A DNA stretch of 64,000 nucleotides. Origin: Hedera helix. Its lineage: Eukaryota; Streptophyta; Magnoliopsida; Apiales; Araliaceae. A program made the position numbers and the translations under genes. Where the stretch lies: positions 34,789,808 through 34,853,807 of the forward strand of contig OX359275.1 of NCBI GenBank assembly GCA_947179155.2, in the 5' to 3' direction. Within the stretch, counting starts at the first letter, position 1. Each line of letters begins with the position of its first letter. The notes beneath the pieces are model-generated. The model worked only from the letters and a program-made list of their open reading frames with translations, ran no database searches and was not told where the DNA came from. Shown in pieces: positions 47,711-59,468 of the stretch.

Positions 47711-48013
47711 TCATGGTCGGCTAATAAAGAAGATTCCAGTGGACTGACCATCCCCGGCAAATTGATCAACACCTCTGGACGTTATACGTCTGTTTGAGAG
47801 CTCAGCAGTAGGTACATAATCCCTTTTGTCTTTTTTTAAACCAAAAGAGGCAACTGCCGTGTTTTGTAGTGCGTCGTAGCTTAGCTGAAAATGAGGATCC
47901 CCCACGTTTCTAGCTTTGATTGTATTCATTCTAGATAAATAAAATAAAGTTTTGATGGTATTGCTTCTATCAAAGAAGAAAAGATCTGATGGTATTGCAA
48001 TTTGTCGCGCCAT
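47711..48013 (-). CDS. Unidentified 100-residue frame
   Basis: ATG at 48013, TGA at 47711-47713. The product starts MARQIAIPSDLFFFDRSNTI and has no domain, signal peptide or membrane segment that I recognise. The amino-acid mix (FQLSYDALQNTAVASFGL, YVPTAELSNRRITSRGVDQF) is more protein-like than most frames here, so it could be an exon of a larger gene. Nothing nearby supports a function. Confidence 0.3.
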   Translation of the reverse strand: MARQIAIPSDLFFFDRSNTIKTLFYLSRMNTIKARNVGDPHFQLSYDALQNTAVASFGLKKDKRDYVPTAELSNRRITSRGVDQFAGDGQSTGIFFISRP

Positions 48014-48094
48014 TTCTGTAATTTTTAATAATCAAGATCGGACCTTCATTTGACAAAAAGAAGACAAATTATGAGAATAAGTCCGAGGAGGAAC

Positions 48095-48182
48095 ATTACA
48101 TGGATCACAATCATTAAAAAGTATGGTTTGATACGAAAATTCGTATCAAACTCTATTTTTTAATAATTGAGATCCATGTAAT
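48095..48182. repeat. 88-nt foldback hairpin upstream of LAZY1
   Basis: The arm ATTACATGGATCACAATCAT…GGTTTGATACGAA is answered by TTCGTATCAAAC…AATTGAGATCCATGTAAT, with almost no loop and a few mismatches. It lies about 850 bases before the LAZY1 start. It could be a tiny MITE or a small-RNA hairpin. Confidence 0.75.
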
Positions 48183-49034
48183 ATTTTAATATAGTGCATG
48201 TAGTATTGTCCATTATCCATTAGATAAAGTCTCGATAGATAATGTACTTGAGAAATTTTGTTGATGTTAATTCAATCTGATCAGGAGCTGTCTTCCAGCT
48301 TTTTCTTTCACATCTTCAAAAATTATCTGTAATAGTATCAGTGACACTCTTTCAGTATCATCTCAATTAACCTAACACACGAAATGACTGAATGAACTTC
48401 TCAACAACCGATTAAACTTGTAGTTTAGCATATTCAATTAGGCATATAATTCCACGTACATATGCACTACATTGATGCAATAGGGAGTCGGTATTACAGG
48501 CAGCGGCTAGAAAAAAGAAACGTCACCAAGAGTTGATTGAAATGATGCAGTTTTGGACAAATTTCTCATAAAAATGGGTGGCTAATTGACCATCACTAGT
48601 ACTGTCAACTACAGTAGTAAATATCACCAAAAAACCTTTTTTTTTTATAAAAAAGAGTCGAGTTCTTTTATTCTCAAGAACATGTCCCAGTGCTTCAGAA
48701 ATTGGATTTGACTAAATAACACGTACACCACTAGTCCAAATCTGAGTATCACCAACATGTGGGTCTAAAACTGACTCCTCAACTCGCCCACATGACACGA
48801 TTTTGATAAAAAACAGCCAACTATATTGTATCTTTCTATATGTTTCTCTCTGCTCAGCTATATCTCAAACACTTGTAGCAACCCATGGCTTCCTATCATT
48901 GACAATCAAGATGGAAAGATCTCCAATCTTTTCCTGATTCATCAAAACCTTTTTCACTCCTTTAAAATCCCTCCATTCTAAGTCATTTTCCAACAAAACC
49001 AATTTATCATCAACTACTTTGCAGAAAGTTCAAG
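48183..49034 (+). promoter_or_regulatory. LAZY1 upstream region and 5' leader
   Basis: No other gene is present. The pyrimidine-rich stretch 48890-49034 is likely the 5' untranslated leader. I see no diagnostic motif. Confidence 0.35.
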
Positions 49035-49369
49035 ATGAAGGTAAATCCATATTCTTCTAAGTTTTAGCTAAACATAAAAAAAGACTATAAGTATCAACTT
49101 TTACTTGTCATTGTTGCAGTTACTAGGTTGGATGAACCAGAAATTAAGGCAAAACAGCATTGAGCCACTGAAGAAATTCTCAGTTGGTATCTATTTCCAC
49201 TGTCCCGAATCCAGCTTATCTCATGTTTACCTTTTCTTTATTTTCAAATCCAACACTAAGATAGAAAATATAGACTGCTGAGTCTATGATCATGTTTAAG
49301 GAAAATAATGTAATGTACTAGGTCAGTCGAGTAACTCTAAAGATAGCTTAAAAGCAGTCAATAACAATC

Positions 49370-49403
<34 letters not shown>

Positions 49404-51391
49404 AAAAAAACCTTAATATCTGAAATGGAAGTTGAAGGTCTCGTTAAATATATTAATGTTTCTTTATTTCTCGTTCAGGGAATTCCTGTTCTTGTCTCTC
49501 AGTGCAGCCGTCATTCCACCAGCAGCAATACCACTTGCAGCCAAGTAAAAGCTCTGCACACTCGAAGCAGAACAAAACGGCATGTCCAAAATATTCTACT
49601 GGGCTAACAGCCAACAAAGAGGAAGAGGTCTTGAAAGAAGAACCATCTATCATGATGTCTGAGCTATTCCATGGTTTTCTAATGATTGGAACACTTGGTT
49701 CAGAACCAATCACTAAGGAGCCCACAACACCAAGGTTTGCACTCTCTTTCGAGAATGTAAATGAGAAAGAAACAGAGGTAATAGAGAATGAGTTGAAGCT
49801 TGTAAATGACGAACTAGAGAAGTTCCTTGAAGCTGAAGCAAAAGAGGTGGATAATGAATCATCAGGGAGAAGCAGTTATGTTAGCATCATTACACTCAGC
49901 AGTAACCAAATTGAAGATGTGGAAGTCGAAGAGCACAAAAATATGGTAACATGTCCGCTCAAAGGATATCTTTTCGGTTCTTTAATAGAATGTTCCGAAA
50001 CAGGTGATGAGATAAAGAAAGAAAAGGGATCACTTGGGGAGCTCTTCAAGAAACATAGCATAGCCTACGGGCAATGTAAAGGGCAAAGCGAAAAAAAGGG
50101 AACACAATCCAAGGGAACCTATGCCATGCATTTCATGAAGAAGATGCTGAAAAAGATCCATATCCCCTCGAGGAGCTGCACAGCTTCTGTTAATGGTCAT
50201 GTTGCTGATTCTGTTACAACCAAAAGAAAACTCCCCAAGGTTGGTCAACTGGTACTGGTTCTTCTACACTAACTATCAAAGAACAGATGAAATAATAGTA
50301 GTCATGTAAACATTAGAGACCAGATCAACTAATTGCGTTGATTTCTGTAGTCTATAACTGTAGATAGGTTTAGTCTCAAAATGCATTACCAGGAAAGCCA
50401 GAAAAATTAGTCAATAACTGTTGAATTCTTCTGACTATAGACTTTACACACAAAATATCACCATAATGGGTGTTCCAAACTTCCGGTAGTCTTTCCGATG
50501 TTGTGTATTCAAAAGAGGGTGCCAGCCAGGAAGTTTCAGTTCTGGTAGATAAAAATGTGTCCTTATCTCAACAAAATCTCTATCTCAGAGTTTATTCTAA
50601 AATAGAAAGAATCCACCAATTGCCTAGATTTATCAAAAAGGAAAAGTGCACATATGAAAAGCTATAGGAATACTTCATCGCAAGGGTCATATTTCCAAGT
50701 CACTATCAAATAAATCAACCATCCTGCTGTAAGAGCTTTTACAACCATGGCCTGGTAACAGTATTCAAATTTCGCCCTCCTAGAGGTTATTTAATATAGA
50801 CATCATATGTATACCACCTATTTTGTAGAAGGTGGAGTCTTTGCCTAAATGGATATAGAACTTGGTATATACAAATCTCAAGTTTCTTTATATGTACGCA
50901 TGCAGGCGCTAAGAATGTTGCACAGAAGAATCCATCCTGAAAGATCAACCGCTGACAAAAAGTTCACTAAGTCACGCGAATATGAAAAGAAGAATTTTTC
51001 CCATAGTGGCAAACATCAAGGTGAAGATGTGTTATTACTAGGCAATGGCAACCAAATGTGTCCTCACACAACCATGTTAAAAGAAGAAATCACGAGCATG
51101 AGCCTTTCTCATAATAGGCTCAGCAGGATTCATTCAACTGGAAATGGGGAGCACTGGATTAAAACAGATGCAGACTGTAAGAAATACATACTTCAGTCAC
51201 TCTTATCATATTAGTACTAGTAAAACTGCATATACTAATTGAACAAAGTAAAAAAAAAATTATTTTAATTTAGTTGATACATTATTGAGCATAGAATATG
51301 TGGATCATAATTTGAAGTAAGAAAACAATTCCTATTATTTTATTATACACTTGCTACTGTTTCCATCGTAGATCTTGTGCTAGAGCTGTAG
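49035..51391 (+). CDS. LAZY1: LAZY1 (IGT family gravitropism protein), complete, 5 exons
   Basis: LAZY1 acts after statolith sedimentation to polarise auxin flow and set shoot and branch angle; it is found at the plasma membrane and in the nucleus. Exons are 49035-49040 (MK), 49120-49186, 49479-50239, 50906-51176 and 51372-51391 (TAG). All introns are GT-AG with matching phases, giving 374 residues; family members are about 350-400. The N-terminus MKLLGWMNQKLRQNSIEPLK is typical. Conserved region II, ELFHGFLMIGTLG, holds the IGT triad at residues 94-96. An acidic stretch ELKLVNDELEKFLEAEAKE follows. A basic segment lies near KKMLKKIHIPSRSC, and the protein ends WIKTDADYLVLEL, the conserved C-terminal motif that binds RLD proteins and resembles an EAR motif. 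The two-exon split of YLVLEL across the last intron supports the model. Intron 2 holds a run of 29 C. Confidence 0.95.
49372..49400 (+). repeat. Homopolymer of 29 C in LAZY1 intron 2
   Basis: Twenty-nine consecutive C residues lie 79 bases before the exon 3 acceptor. Such runs are unusual in AT-rich plant DNA, and the length may be inexact in the assembly. Confidence 0.95.
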
Positions 51392-51825
51392 AGCCAGAAG
51401 AAGCTGGAGAAATACAGTTAATCTATCATCCTTGTTAATTAAGGAAGTGTGATGTGTGAGTTTGATTACATGCTGTATTTTGGTTTGTATTTACACTAGT
51501 TGTGAGTGATGATGAACTCAAGTGAAGTGATGGAGAATAAGAGAGGCTTTCCTCATGATATCACAATAATTGTGGCTTTGATTAAATGTCAAAATTGTGT
51601 CCTATATCCATGATATAATTGCTGAAAATGTGAAATGACATGTGGAGAATCATTACTTACTATTTCTTAATAAGTGACGTGGAAAATCATATGGTTTACT
51701 GTGTCAGACACACAGATATACCAGTATTCTTTGCATTCGGTCATAAAGATTTGAACCTCTCCGAATCACCGGTTAAAAATGAGAAACTACAAAACTTCTT
51801 AACACTCTTATAACAGAACGTGTGT

Positions 51826-52305
51826 TGTTAACGAATGAATTTTTCTCCCTCCGAAATCACTTAATAGTAAGATACTTGCATACTTAATAGACCGTTAAAC
51901 ACCCCACAGATCATCAGGTCACGGCTTGGATCATCCGGAAATGCTCTGGTACAAGAGCAAGTACAGGTGATTAAACGCCACAATGAAGAACCAAAACATA
52001 TACCGTAATAAGTGTAAGATATTTGATAGCTTTTGTTTTGCATGTATAAAGCATTACTCGGGTTCCCTTACGAGGCTTTGTGTATATATTTATCCATGCA
52101 CCGCCAGGAGTCCTATCAACTTCATTAAGTAGAAAAATAATATATTCTCCCACTAACCCAAATCGTCTCAAAAATAATAAAACTCGAATGGATTGACCCA
52201 CAATTCAGACTCATCATAGTATGTAAATTAATTGAGCCCAACTCCAAAACAAAATAATCTTTAGCCTATATTAAAATATAAGGTCCAATAAATTATGTCA
52301 TAACA
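51826..52305. mobile_element. Solo LTR, 480 bp, with TGTGT target duplication
   Basis: Starts TGTTAACGAA, ends GTCATAACA; flanked by TGTGT at 51821-51825 and 52306-52310. Related to 34137-34598 (ACACCCCACAGATCATCAGG; CCACAATTCAGACTCATCAT). It lies about 430 bases past the LAZY1 stop. Confidence 0.85.
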
Positions 52306-52562
52306 TGTGTCACTACTGAAAATCCCAATGTAGAAAATTACCAAGTTTTAGCCTCCACTCAGAAATTTATGTCAATGGGTTAAATATCAGACAATTACCA
52401 CGAAGGATCTACAATATAGCCATAAATTTATTTTTGAGTTTGAACTATAAGTTTTTTTGATAATCATGTTTCATATTTAATCACTTTTAAATTTTCAAAG
52501 TAAAAAATATTTTGCTACGCAATCAAAATACATAGAGATCAAACAAGGCAATGGAGTCGTAC

Positions 52563-55171
52563 CTCAAGCACATATTGTACATCAACAAGTCGGGCAATAA
52601 CAGACATGATGTTATACTGGTACAGTGATAAGTGGGTTTTATATATATGTTTTGATTATCTTTTAGCTTAATATTTTATGAGTTCTTAAGTATTTTATAT
52701 TAGTTTTAAACGTTTTATATTACTTTTATGTGTTTTGACTTTGTTTTGTAGGAATTGGAGTAAATACTTGGTGGATCAAAGTTTGGGGTTGTTATTCTTG
52801 TATTTTCGGCTTGCCATTTACGCAAAAGTCACTTTAGGCCTGATTTCGACCATAATCCGAGTATAATTTGTCAAATCCTAAAATATTAAAGTTGTAGATC
52901 TATTTCTCCGATTTTCGAAACAACTTGAATCATCTCAATTGGAGTTCGTATGTGAAAGTTATGACTATTTTACCAATAGACGTCAAAGTTGAAAATAGGG
53001 CCACAACCGGGGTGGATTCAGCTAGTGTAAATCCACAGTCGGGGCTGTGTTTGGCAGAAAGTCCATGGCCGAGGTGGATTCCCATAATACAAAAACACAG
53101 CCGGGGTCGTGTCGGGCCAGACTTATTTTTTTCGCGATTTTTGATATATTTGACTCCAAATTGGATTGTGTTGTCCATATATATTATGTATTTGATGTGT
53201 AACCTATAAATAGATGTCAAAATACATAACCCAATAGAAGTTAGGGTAGATTAACATAGATTAAAATATGATTAGAATAGATTCAAAGAAGGTTTTATTA
53301 GATCTAAAGAATGACTCAATAAAGAATTGCAATGATTGAAGAAGAAGATTGGAGAATAAACTTCAACTCAGATTTCTCTCTCTAACTCTTCTCTTTAATT
53401 ATTGTATTTTGGGATGATTTATATATATATGATGATGTTTTCTTCTTTAGTTACGAACCAATTGTTTAATTAAGATTGCAATGGAACCCAATGTATAATT
53501 TATATTAATTTGCTTTCTTTTGATTATATTTGATTATATATGAATTGCTTATCATATTTTATACTTTTGGGTATTAATTATTTGTAATAATTAATATGAT
53601 AATCTATATGAAGTTGTTTAATGAATTATAGATTGAGTTTCAAATATTTTTGTGCTAAATATTTGTGGGCATTCATGTATGAATTATTTACAGGTAATTA
53701 ATTGGGATAATCTATATGAAATCAAAATATGAATTATAGGTTTAGATTTTAATATGATATCATGTGACTGATTTATTCTTCTTCGGATTGAATAGTTGGG
53801 TTGTGTATAGGATGAAAATACCTATATGTCATATGTAACCTTGTTAGGAATCTGTTCTTAATGGCTTGTATTTAATTTAATTCACATTAACCTATAGTGA
53901 TTTATTTAAGTAGAAAATACTTACTTGTCATTGATAGGGGCTCGTAAATACTATAAAAAATTCTTGGCTAACAATTTTATATAATTAATTAATTAAAAAT
54001 GGAGTGAAGAGATTTAAATGAAATATTGGAGAAAATTATGATATTAAGTCTTTAAGATCTGATTTAATCCTTGTCATTAGATTTATTAGTTGTTAATTTT
54101 AATTAGATTTAATTCTACAATTTAAATTTGATTATTTAGATATAATTAATTTGATTAAGAGTTAGTAATTGGTAATAATTATTTTTAATTCACTGTGGGT
54201 TTGACACTCGACTTAATTATTTTATTACTTATGGGCCGCGTATACTTGTATGTTAATTGTTAATTAAAAATTAGGCAAACATACAAGCTCTTCCTTAAGC
54301 ATTCTGCCCATTTCCATATTCCACGATTGGTTAACCAATGGCATCAGCTCCCTGCAGGCGCAACAACCCCATTATAAACAAATTGGTTAATGTAATTCAT
54401 GAAAAAACTAGAATAAGAGTGTAGCATATGTGGCAATGCCAATGCTCTTCTTATCGATGGTGTAAGTTTATATCCGTCAGACAGCATAACTTCAGAAAAT
54501 GTATTCCCACGAAAAAAGTAAACAATATACCAATACAATTCGCTTGACTTCTCTCATCTTTTAAAGATATTGAAATATTACTTCCTATGCTGTTTTCTAG
54601 TTAGGCTTTAATTCTGTTGGCCTTTTTACAAATATAACAGTATTAGAAGACTGTAAAGTGAAAATTAAATGCTTAAAATAAATAATTTTACTAGATCACT
54701 AGATCGGTTAATTTAAACAAAAACTAATGTCAAGTTGTACATATAAATAGGCTCCAAAAGAGGTTAGCAGGAACACCAATTTTGAAATATACAGATATAG
54801 AAAATTGATGTGGATGTGTAAAGTGATGAATATGAATATTTAATACTAAATCAACGGTTATACATGTACTATGTAAATTGATGGATTTGAATTCGAGAGG
54901 AAACGTATTTCTATTCTAAGTAAGAGTAATCACGTAAGACTTTGAGTGGTCGAGTCTTTTTGAATTTAACACTGCTATACAAAATCAATTTAATCAATAC
55001 GCGAGAAATTTTGAAAGAAATGTATGGAGACAATAATACAGTTAAAAATAAATAAATAAAATCAAAACTTTACTTGAACCACAATTGAGTTGAGATAATG
55101 TTTGGCCAGTTTCAGATAAAGTGCTACCGACAAAAGAATCGAAGAGCAGGAATTCACCATTTCCCTGTCCC
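52563..55171 (-). pseudogene. Exon pieces of an unidentified gene, split by a solo LTR
   Basis: Two exon-like blocks are seen on the minus strand. Block 1 (55171-55074) follows a CTAG acceptor, ends at GTAAAG, and reads GNGEFLLFDSFVGSTLSETG then QTLSQLNCGS. Block 2 begins after a CTGCAG acceptor at 54351 with ELMPLVNQSWNMEMGRMLKE. It is interrupted by the solo LTR 52626-54281 and continues at 52625 as YQYNIMSVIARLVDVQYVLE, up to a GT donor at 52562. Open frame on both sides of the LTR and in the same phase supports one original exon. A further frame (YKLTPSIRRALALPHMLHSY, about 54470-54410) may be related. I do not recognise the family. Confidence 0.4.
52626..54281 (+). mobile_element. Solo LTR, 1656 bp, Ty3/gypsy (Tat/Athila-like)
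   Basis: Starts TGATAAGTGGGTTTTATATA and ends TTAGGCAAACA. The flanks TACAG and TACAA agree at four of five bases. The 3' part CACTGTGGGTTTGACACTCG…ATACTTGTATG is the characteristic tail of Tat/Athila-type LTRs, and AAAATATTAAAGTTGTAGATC is also common to such LTRs. No primer site or internal domain follows. Confidence 0.75.
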
Positions 55172-55187
55172 CTAGCATGTTATAGTC

Positions 55188-55274
55188 ATTCAAAATCACC
55201 ATCCAACTCGTATTAATTTACATCATTTAACACAAGGCAAATAATTCAATAACAACCACAGTTCTAATGCCACT
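55188..55274 (-). mobile_element. Second copia primer site and leader, truncated
   Basis: Reading right to left, AGTGGCATTAGAACTGTGG follows the LTR 55948-55275 directly. It matches the initiator-tRNA-Met primer site and leader downstream of the LTR at 63700-63030 (TGGCATCAGAGCTGTGG). Homology continues for about 85 bases through the start of the gag leader and stops at about 55188. Confidence 0.75.
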
Positions 55275-55948
55275 TATTAGGAGAAAAAACAAATCAAACG
55301 ACACTAACAACACAGTGGAATAATATAATTCTCCCATATCATGTAAACTCAATAAGAAAAATAATCAAAACAATTAATAATTGAGAACAAGCACACACAA
55401 GAACACAAACAATTTTTTACGCAGAAAACTCCCTTGATACGAGGAGTAAAAATCACGGGACCGTAGTCCACCAAATCTTCCACTAACAATAATAACAAGC
55501 AATACAACGTTCTCTCTAGCAACAACTAGAGGCATAAATCAGTAACAACCATCAAGAATAACAAATTGTTGGCATACATATTCAACAAGAAGAATAACAA
55601 GAGAAAACTCAAAAATTGCATCAACTCTTGCAAAAAATATATCAATAATGTATAGCAAAACTTGATGCTAAGAGACTTCGATCATTAATCTCACCGTTTA
55701 GATTGAAGACCAACAAGTTACGGCATCACCCACTAAAAATCAGCCTAATTAGACCACGAATGACCTTCCGATTGCTGAGTTAAAAATATTGCACTATTTT
55801 CTACGGGAATCAATTTTTTCTCTTTCTCTTTCTCTTTTTTATTTTATTACTAGTTCCTTATATTTTTCCTGAAACTTATATTATATAGGTCAATATACCA
55901 TATGAGCTACTAATTAGGCCTACCCATATAGGAGGGAATAACCTAACA
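55275..55948 (-). mobile_element. Copia LTR (downstream copy), 674 bp
   Basis: Homologous along its length to 63030-63700. It begins, on the minus strand, TGTTAGGTTATTCCCTCC, directly after the polypurine tract AGAAGGAGATT, as a 3' LTR should. It is also followed by a primer-site leader, as a 5' LTR should be. The inner terminus has decayed from TGTTGG to TATTAG. Confidence 0.85.
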
Positions 55949-55964
55949 AATCTCCTTCTCAGGA

Positions 55965-56249
55965 CTATGTGGAGGGGTTCGCCATCCCGACACTCAATCT
56001 GCAATACTCAAGTTTTTCTCTTGGCAATATCTTTGTTATCATATCAAAACCATTATCGTCTGTATGAATCTTCTGAAGTTCTAGTAACTTTGCATCAAGA
56101 ACATCTTTAATCCAATGATATATCACATCAATATGCTTTGATTTGGAATGAAATGAAAATTTTTTACAAAGGTGAATACCACTCTGATTGTCACAAAACA
56201 ATACGTACCTCTTCTTTTTTAATCCCAACTCATTCAAAAATTTCTTCAA
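55965..56249 (-). pseudogene. Copia RNase H, C-terminal part
   Basis: Reads RYVLFCDNQSGIHLCKKFSF, then SKHIDVIYHWIKDV and ITKILPREKLEYCRLSVGM before the polypurine tract. The catalytic Asp of CDNQS and the KHIDV box are kept. It joins, across the nested LTR, to the part ending CVALSTTET, where a TAG stop replaces the usual AE of AEYIA. Confidence 0.85.
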
Positions 56250-56323
56250 CCATAGAAACTCCTTACTCGCTTCAGTTGTTGCAATAAACTATGTCTCTGT
56301 TGTAGAAAGTGCAACACACTTTT

Positions 56324-59300
56324 TGTAAGACCCCGAATTTTATGAAATATAAAATTTAATTTTTCTTCATATATTTTTTTCATGAAACAGTAAGTGGTTA
56401 AATTGATGAAATTGAAAGTTAAGGATGTTATGTGCAAATTTTATTTTGTCGGATAATATTCGTTTTGTCGGGAAATATTCGTTTGGTCGGGGAATATTCG
56501 GGCCGTACGACGGCGCCGAAATAACTAATTATTGGTGGACCCCACAACGGAATAATTGTCGGATATAGAAAACGACAGAAGTAACCTTTTTAAATAAAAA
56601 TAGTCAACGGTGTTAACTGTTAAAATACCGGTGATAAAAGAATAGTAGCATACGGTAATTTATGGTATTTTCTGTAGCACACGGTACTCTACAGTAGCAC
56701 ACGGTATTGCACAGTGTCTCATATTATTGGTCTGATAATTGACACCGTAACTGTTACGCATCATTTCATTAATAATTGTCACTGCATAATATTTTATATT
56801 ATCAATTCAATTATTGTTGCTACACAGTATTTTGCATTATTGATTTAATAATTGTCATTACACTGTATTTCATATCATCGAGTCAATAATTGTTGGTACA
56901 CTGTAGTTTAAAATTATTGAATCTAATAATTGTCACAGTAGCAAATACACTATAATTTATATTATTAAATTAATAAAAATATGTAACGTGTTTATTACAT
57001 TATTGTGGTAACATTATTTTATATGTTGGACTCACAGGAAGAATAAATAAATAAATAAATAAAAAATAAAATAATTAATTTTACTATTTGAAATAGTAAC
57101 GTGAATAGTGACGTGAATAGTACGTGAATAGTAAGAAACATGTGGGACCCATTGTGGGGCCCACATGAAATGTGAGAAATGTGAGAATTTGCTGAAGAGT
57201 TGGTGGAGGCTGCGCAGCAGCCTCTGCTGAATTTTTTCTGTTCACCTACCATGCATAGTAACTTATTTTCTCCTATAAATAGATTGTTCAGCTGAATAGA
57301 AAAATCACACCTAAAACATAAAAAATTTCTATAAGAATTTTATGAGTTTTCTCTGAGAATAGTAAGGTTATTTTGAGAGTTTGAAAGCCAAAAGGAGTGC
57401 AGAAAATTTTCAAGTAAGTCTTTTATTAAAGAGTAGTAATTTCATAAATTTCTATTTTTCACGGTATTCACAAATCTTCCTTTAGAAGACTCTTCTTTGA
57501 GAAGATTCATTTTTAAAAGCTTCCTTTGGAAGATTTATTTTGGAATATTATTTTAAAAACTATTTTAAAGTTGTTATATTATACTACAAAAATTATGTTA
57601 AATATATATAATTTTGATAGTTCATAATATACGAGTTATCATACACCTTGAAATTTATATGTGGTAATTACTAATTATATTAAAAATATATAGGTTGATC
57701 AATCTCATTTAAATCAATATCCAGTCACGTGTTAAGGTAAGGGGTATCACTCTTTTCATCATCATAAATGGATATTATTTTCTTTCTTACTTGAAGGGAT
57801 TATCATTCTTTGATTCTCGAAAATAATATCGTTTCTTTCTTGTGCCATTTATTTCCATGTATTAAATTGTGGGAATAACCTTACGGCGCGGTTTACCGCC
57901 TGTTGGTGAATAACCTTTTGTATTCATTCCTTATTAATTTTTGGGAATAACCTTACGGCGCGGATTATCGCCTGTTTGGTGAATAACTCTTCGTATTCAA
58001 ATTGATGGGAATAACCTTACGGCGCGGATTATCGCCTGTTTGGTGAATAACTATTCGTATTCAAATTGATGGGAATAACCTTACGGTGCGGATTATCGCC
58101 TGTTGGTGAATAATCCTTTTTATTTGTCTCGTGTGGAAATAATTTGTCTACACGAATTATCACATGACACTTTTATTCCATATTCGTAAGTGATATCATT
58201 TTCCTTTATACTCATAAGGGATACCATCTTTTTCATCTTCCATTATTCAAACATACTATGGTAAGGGATATTAATTCCCTTCACCTTTTGTTAATCAAAC
58301 CTGCTACGGTAAGGGATATTATTTTCTTTCATACACCTAAATCGAAACTTATTATGGAACTATTGCTTCTATAATTCCTGAAAATATTATATGTTCCATA
58401 ATAGTTGAACTTCATTATTTCAACTGAACCTTCCTATTTTCTGAACATTTCTATTGAACTGTAATCGTTATTCTGAACTGTGGATCTTGAATATCATTTT
58501 TAAATTTCACTCCACATCATGTTGGCAATTTGGACATTATTTGAATCTGCACAAAGTAAACTTCCGATACTTATTGTTTATCCTGTTCTTCTGTTCATCA
58601 TTTGTATCACTGTTATTTGTATTAATCATCAAGAATCAAGCTGTTGTGAATATCTGTGGCCGGGGGCACAGATGTGATATAATTGTTGAACAGATGATAG
58701 GTTAAAGGCGATATACTAGGTTAAAGGCGATACATCTGTTCGGTGTCTTTTATGGCACGTGGTGAATGTTCTCTTTGGCCCGTAGTGCAAAGATGAACTG
58801 TTGATTGGTATGATTATGACCAAAGGCTGAATCTGGTATAATCATGACCGTTGGTGTTATATTGAATGTCTTTGGCCCGTAGTGCAAAGATGAACTGTTG
58901 ATCTGCATAATTATAACCAGGAACTGTGAAGTTGTATTATTTTGACTAATGGTATTTCAGATGATAAAAGTTAATGATATTTTTACTAAAAAGAGAAGCG
59001 AGTGGACATTATAGTCTGCATTATTCTTCTAATAGATTGCCCATTCCGCTACTATTATTGATCTGAACATTGTTTAAGAATTTAACTACAGTTTTTGATA
59101 TAAACCTTGTAGTCTATTGTATTCTATCAAGAACTCAACTGTTGAAGGCTAATGATAATTTATTCGTCATTATCTTAGTCATGATATTTCTTACTGGGCT
59201 ATTTGAGCTCACCCTTTCTTTTGTTCCATTGTTTTTCAACAGGAGATGAAAACGTAACGGGGTCTAGCCGGGGGATGGAGTGAGAGTCCAAAGAATAGTT

Positions 59301-59468
59301 ATCCTAGTCTTCACGTGTTGTAAAATAGTGTGGCAATAATAGTGAAGACTTAGTTGTGTATTATTATACACTGTATTGTTGTACGTTGTGCTTTGTTGTA
59401 ATAATTTTGTTGTAGTCTTTTGACGACTCAAGTTTGGGCTGTGTGGGTCTAGATTTGGGGGCGTCACA
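56324..59468 (-). mobile_element. Nested solo LTR, 3145 bp, with CTTTT target duplication
   Basis: Begins TGTAAGACCCCGAATTTTAT and ends TTTGGGGGCGTCACA. It is flanked by CTTTT at 56319-56323 and 59469-59473, so it inserted into the RNase H frame of the copia element. TGTAAGACCCCG…GGGGCGTCACA termini and the large size suit LTRs of Tekay/Del-type chromoviruses; that assignment is inference. Orientation cannot be set firmly, since both ends look alike when inverted. It contains several internal tandem repeats and no protein domain. Confidence 0.8.
57871..58112. repeat. Four tandem units within the nested LTR
   Basis: GGGAATAACCTTACGGCGCG, then TATCGCCTGTTTGGTGAATA, recurs at 57871, 57943, 58007 and 58071 (spacing 72, 64 and 64 bp). 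Two further duplicated blocks in the same LTR start TTTGGCCCGTAGTGCAAAGA near 58777 and 58870. Confidence 0.9.

Noticed and set aside
50470..50667. 65-codon plus-strand frame in LAZY1 intron 3
   Set aside because: Intron boundaries on both sides fit the LAZY1 protein without it; no homology seen.
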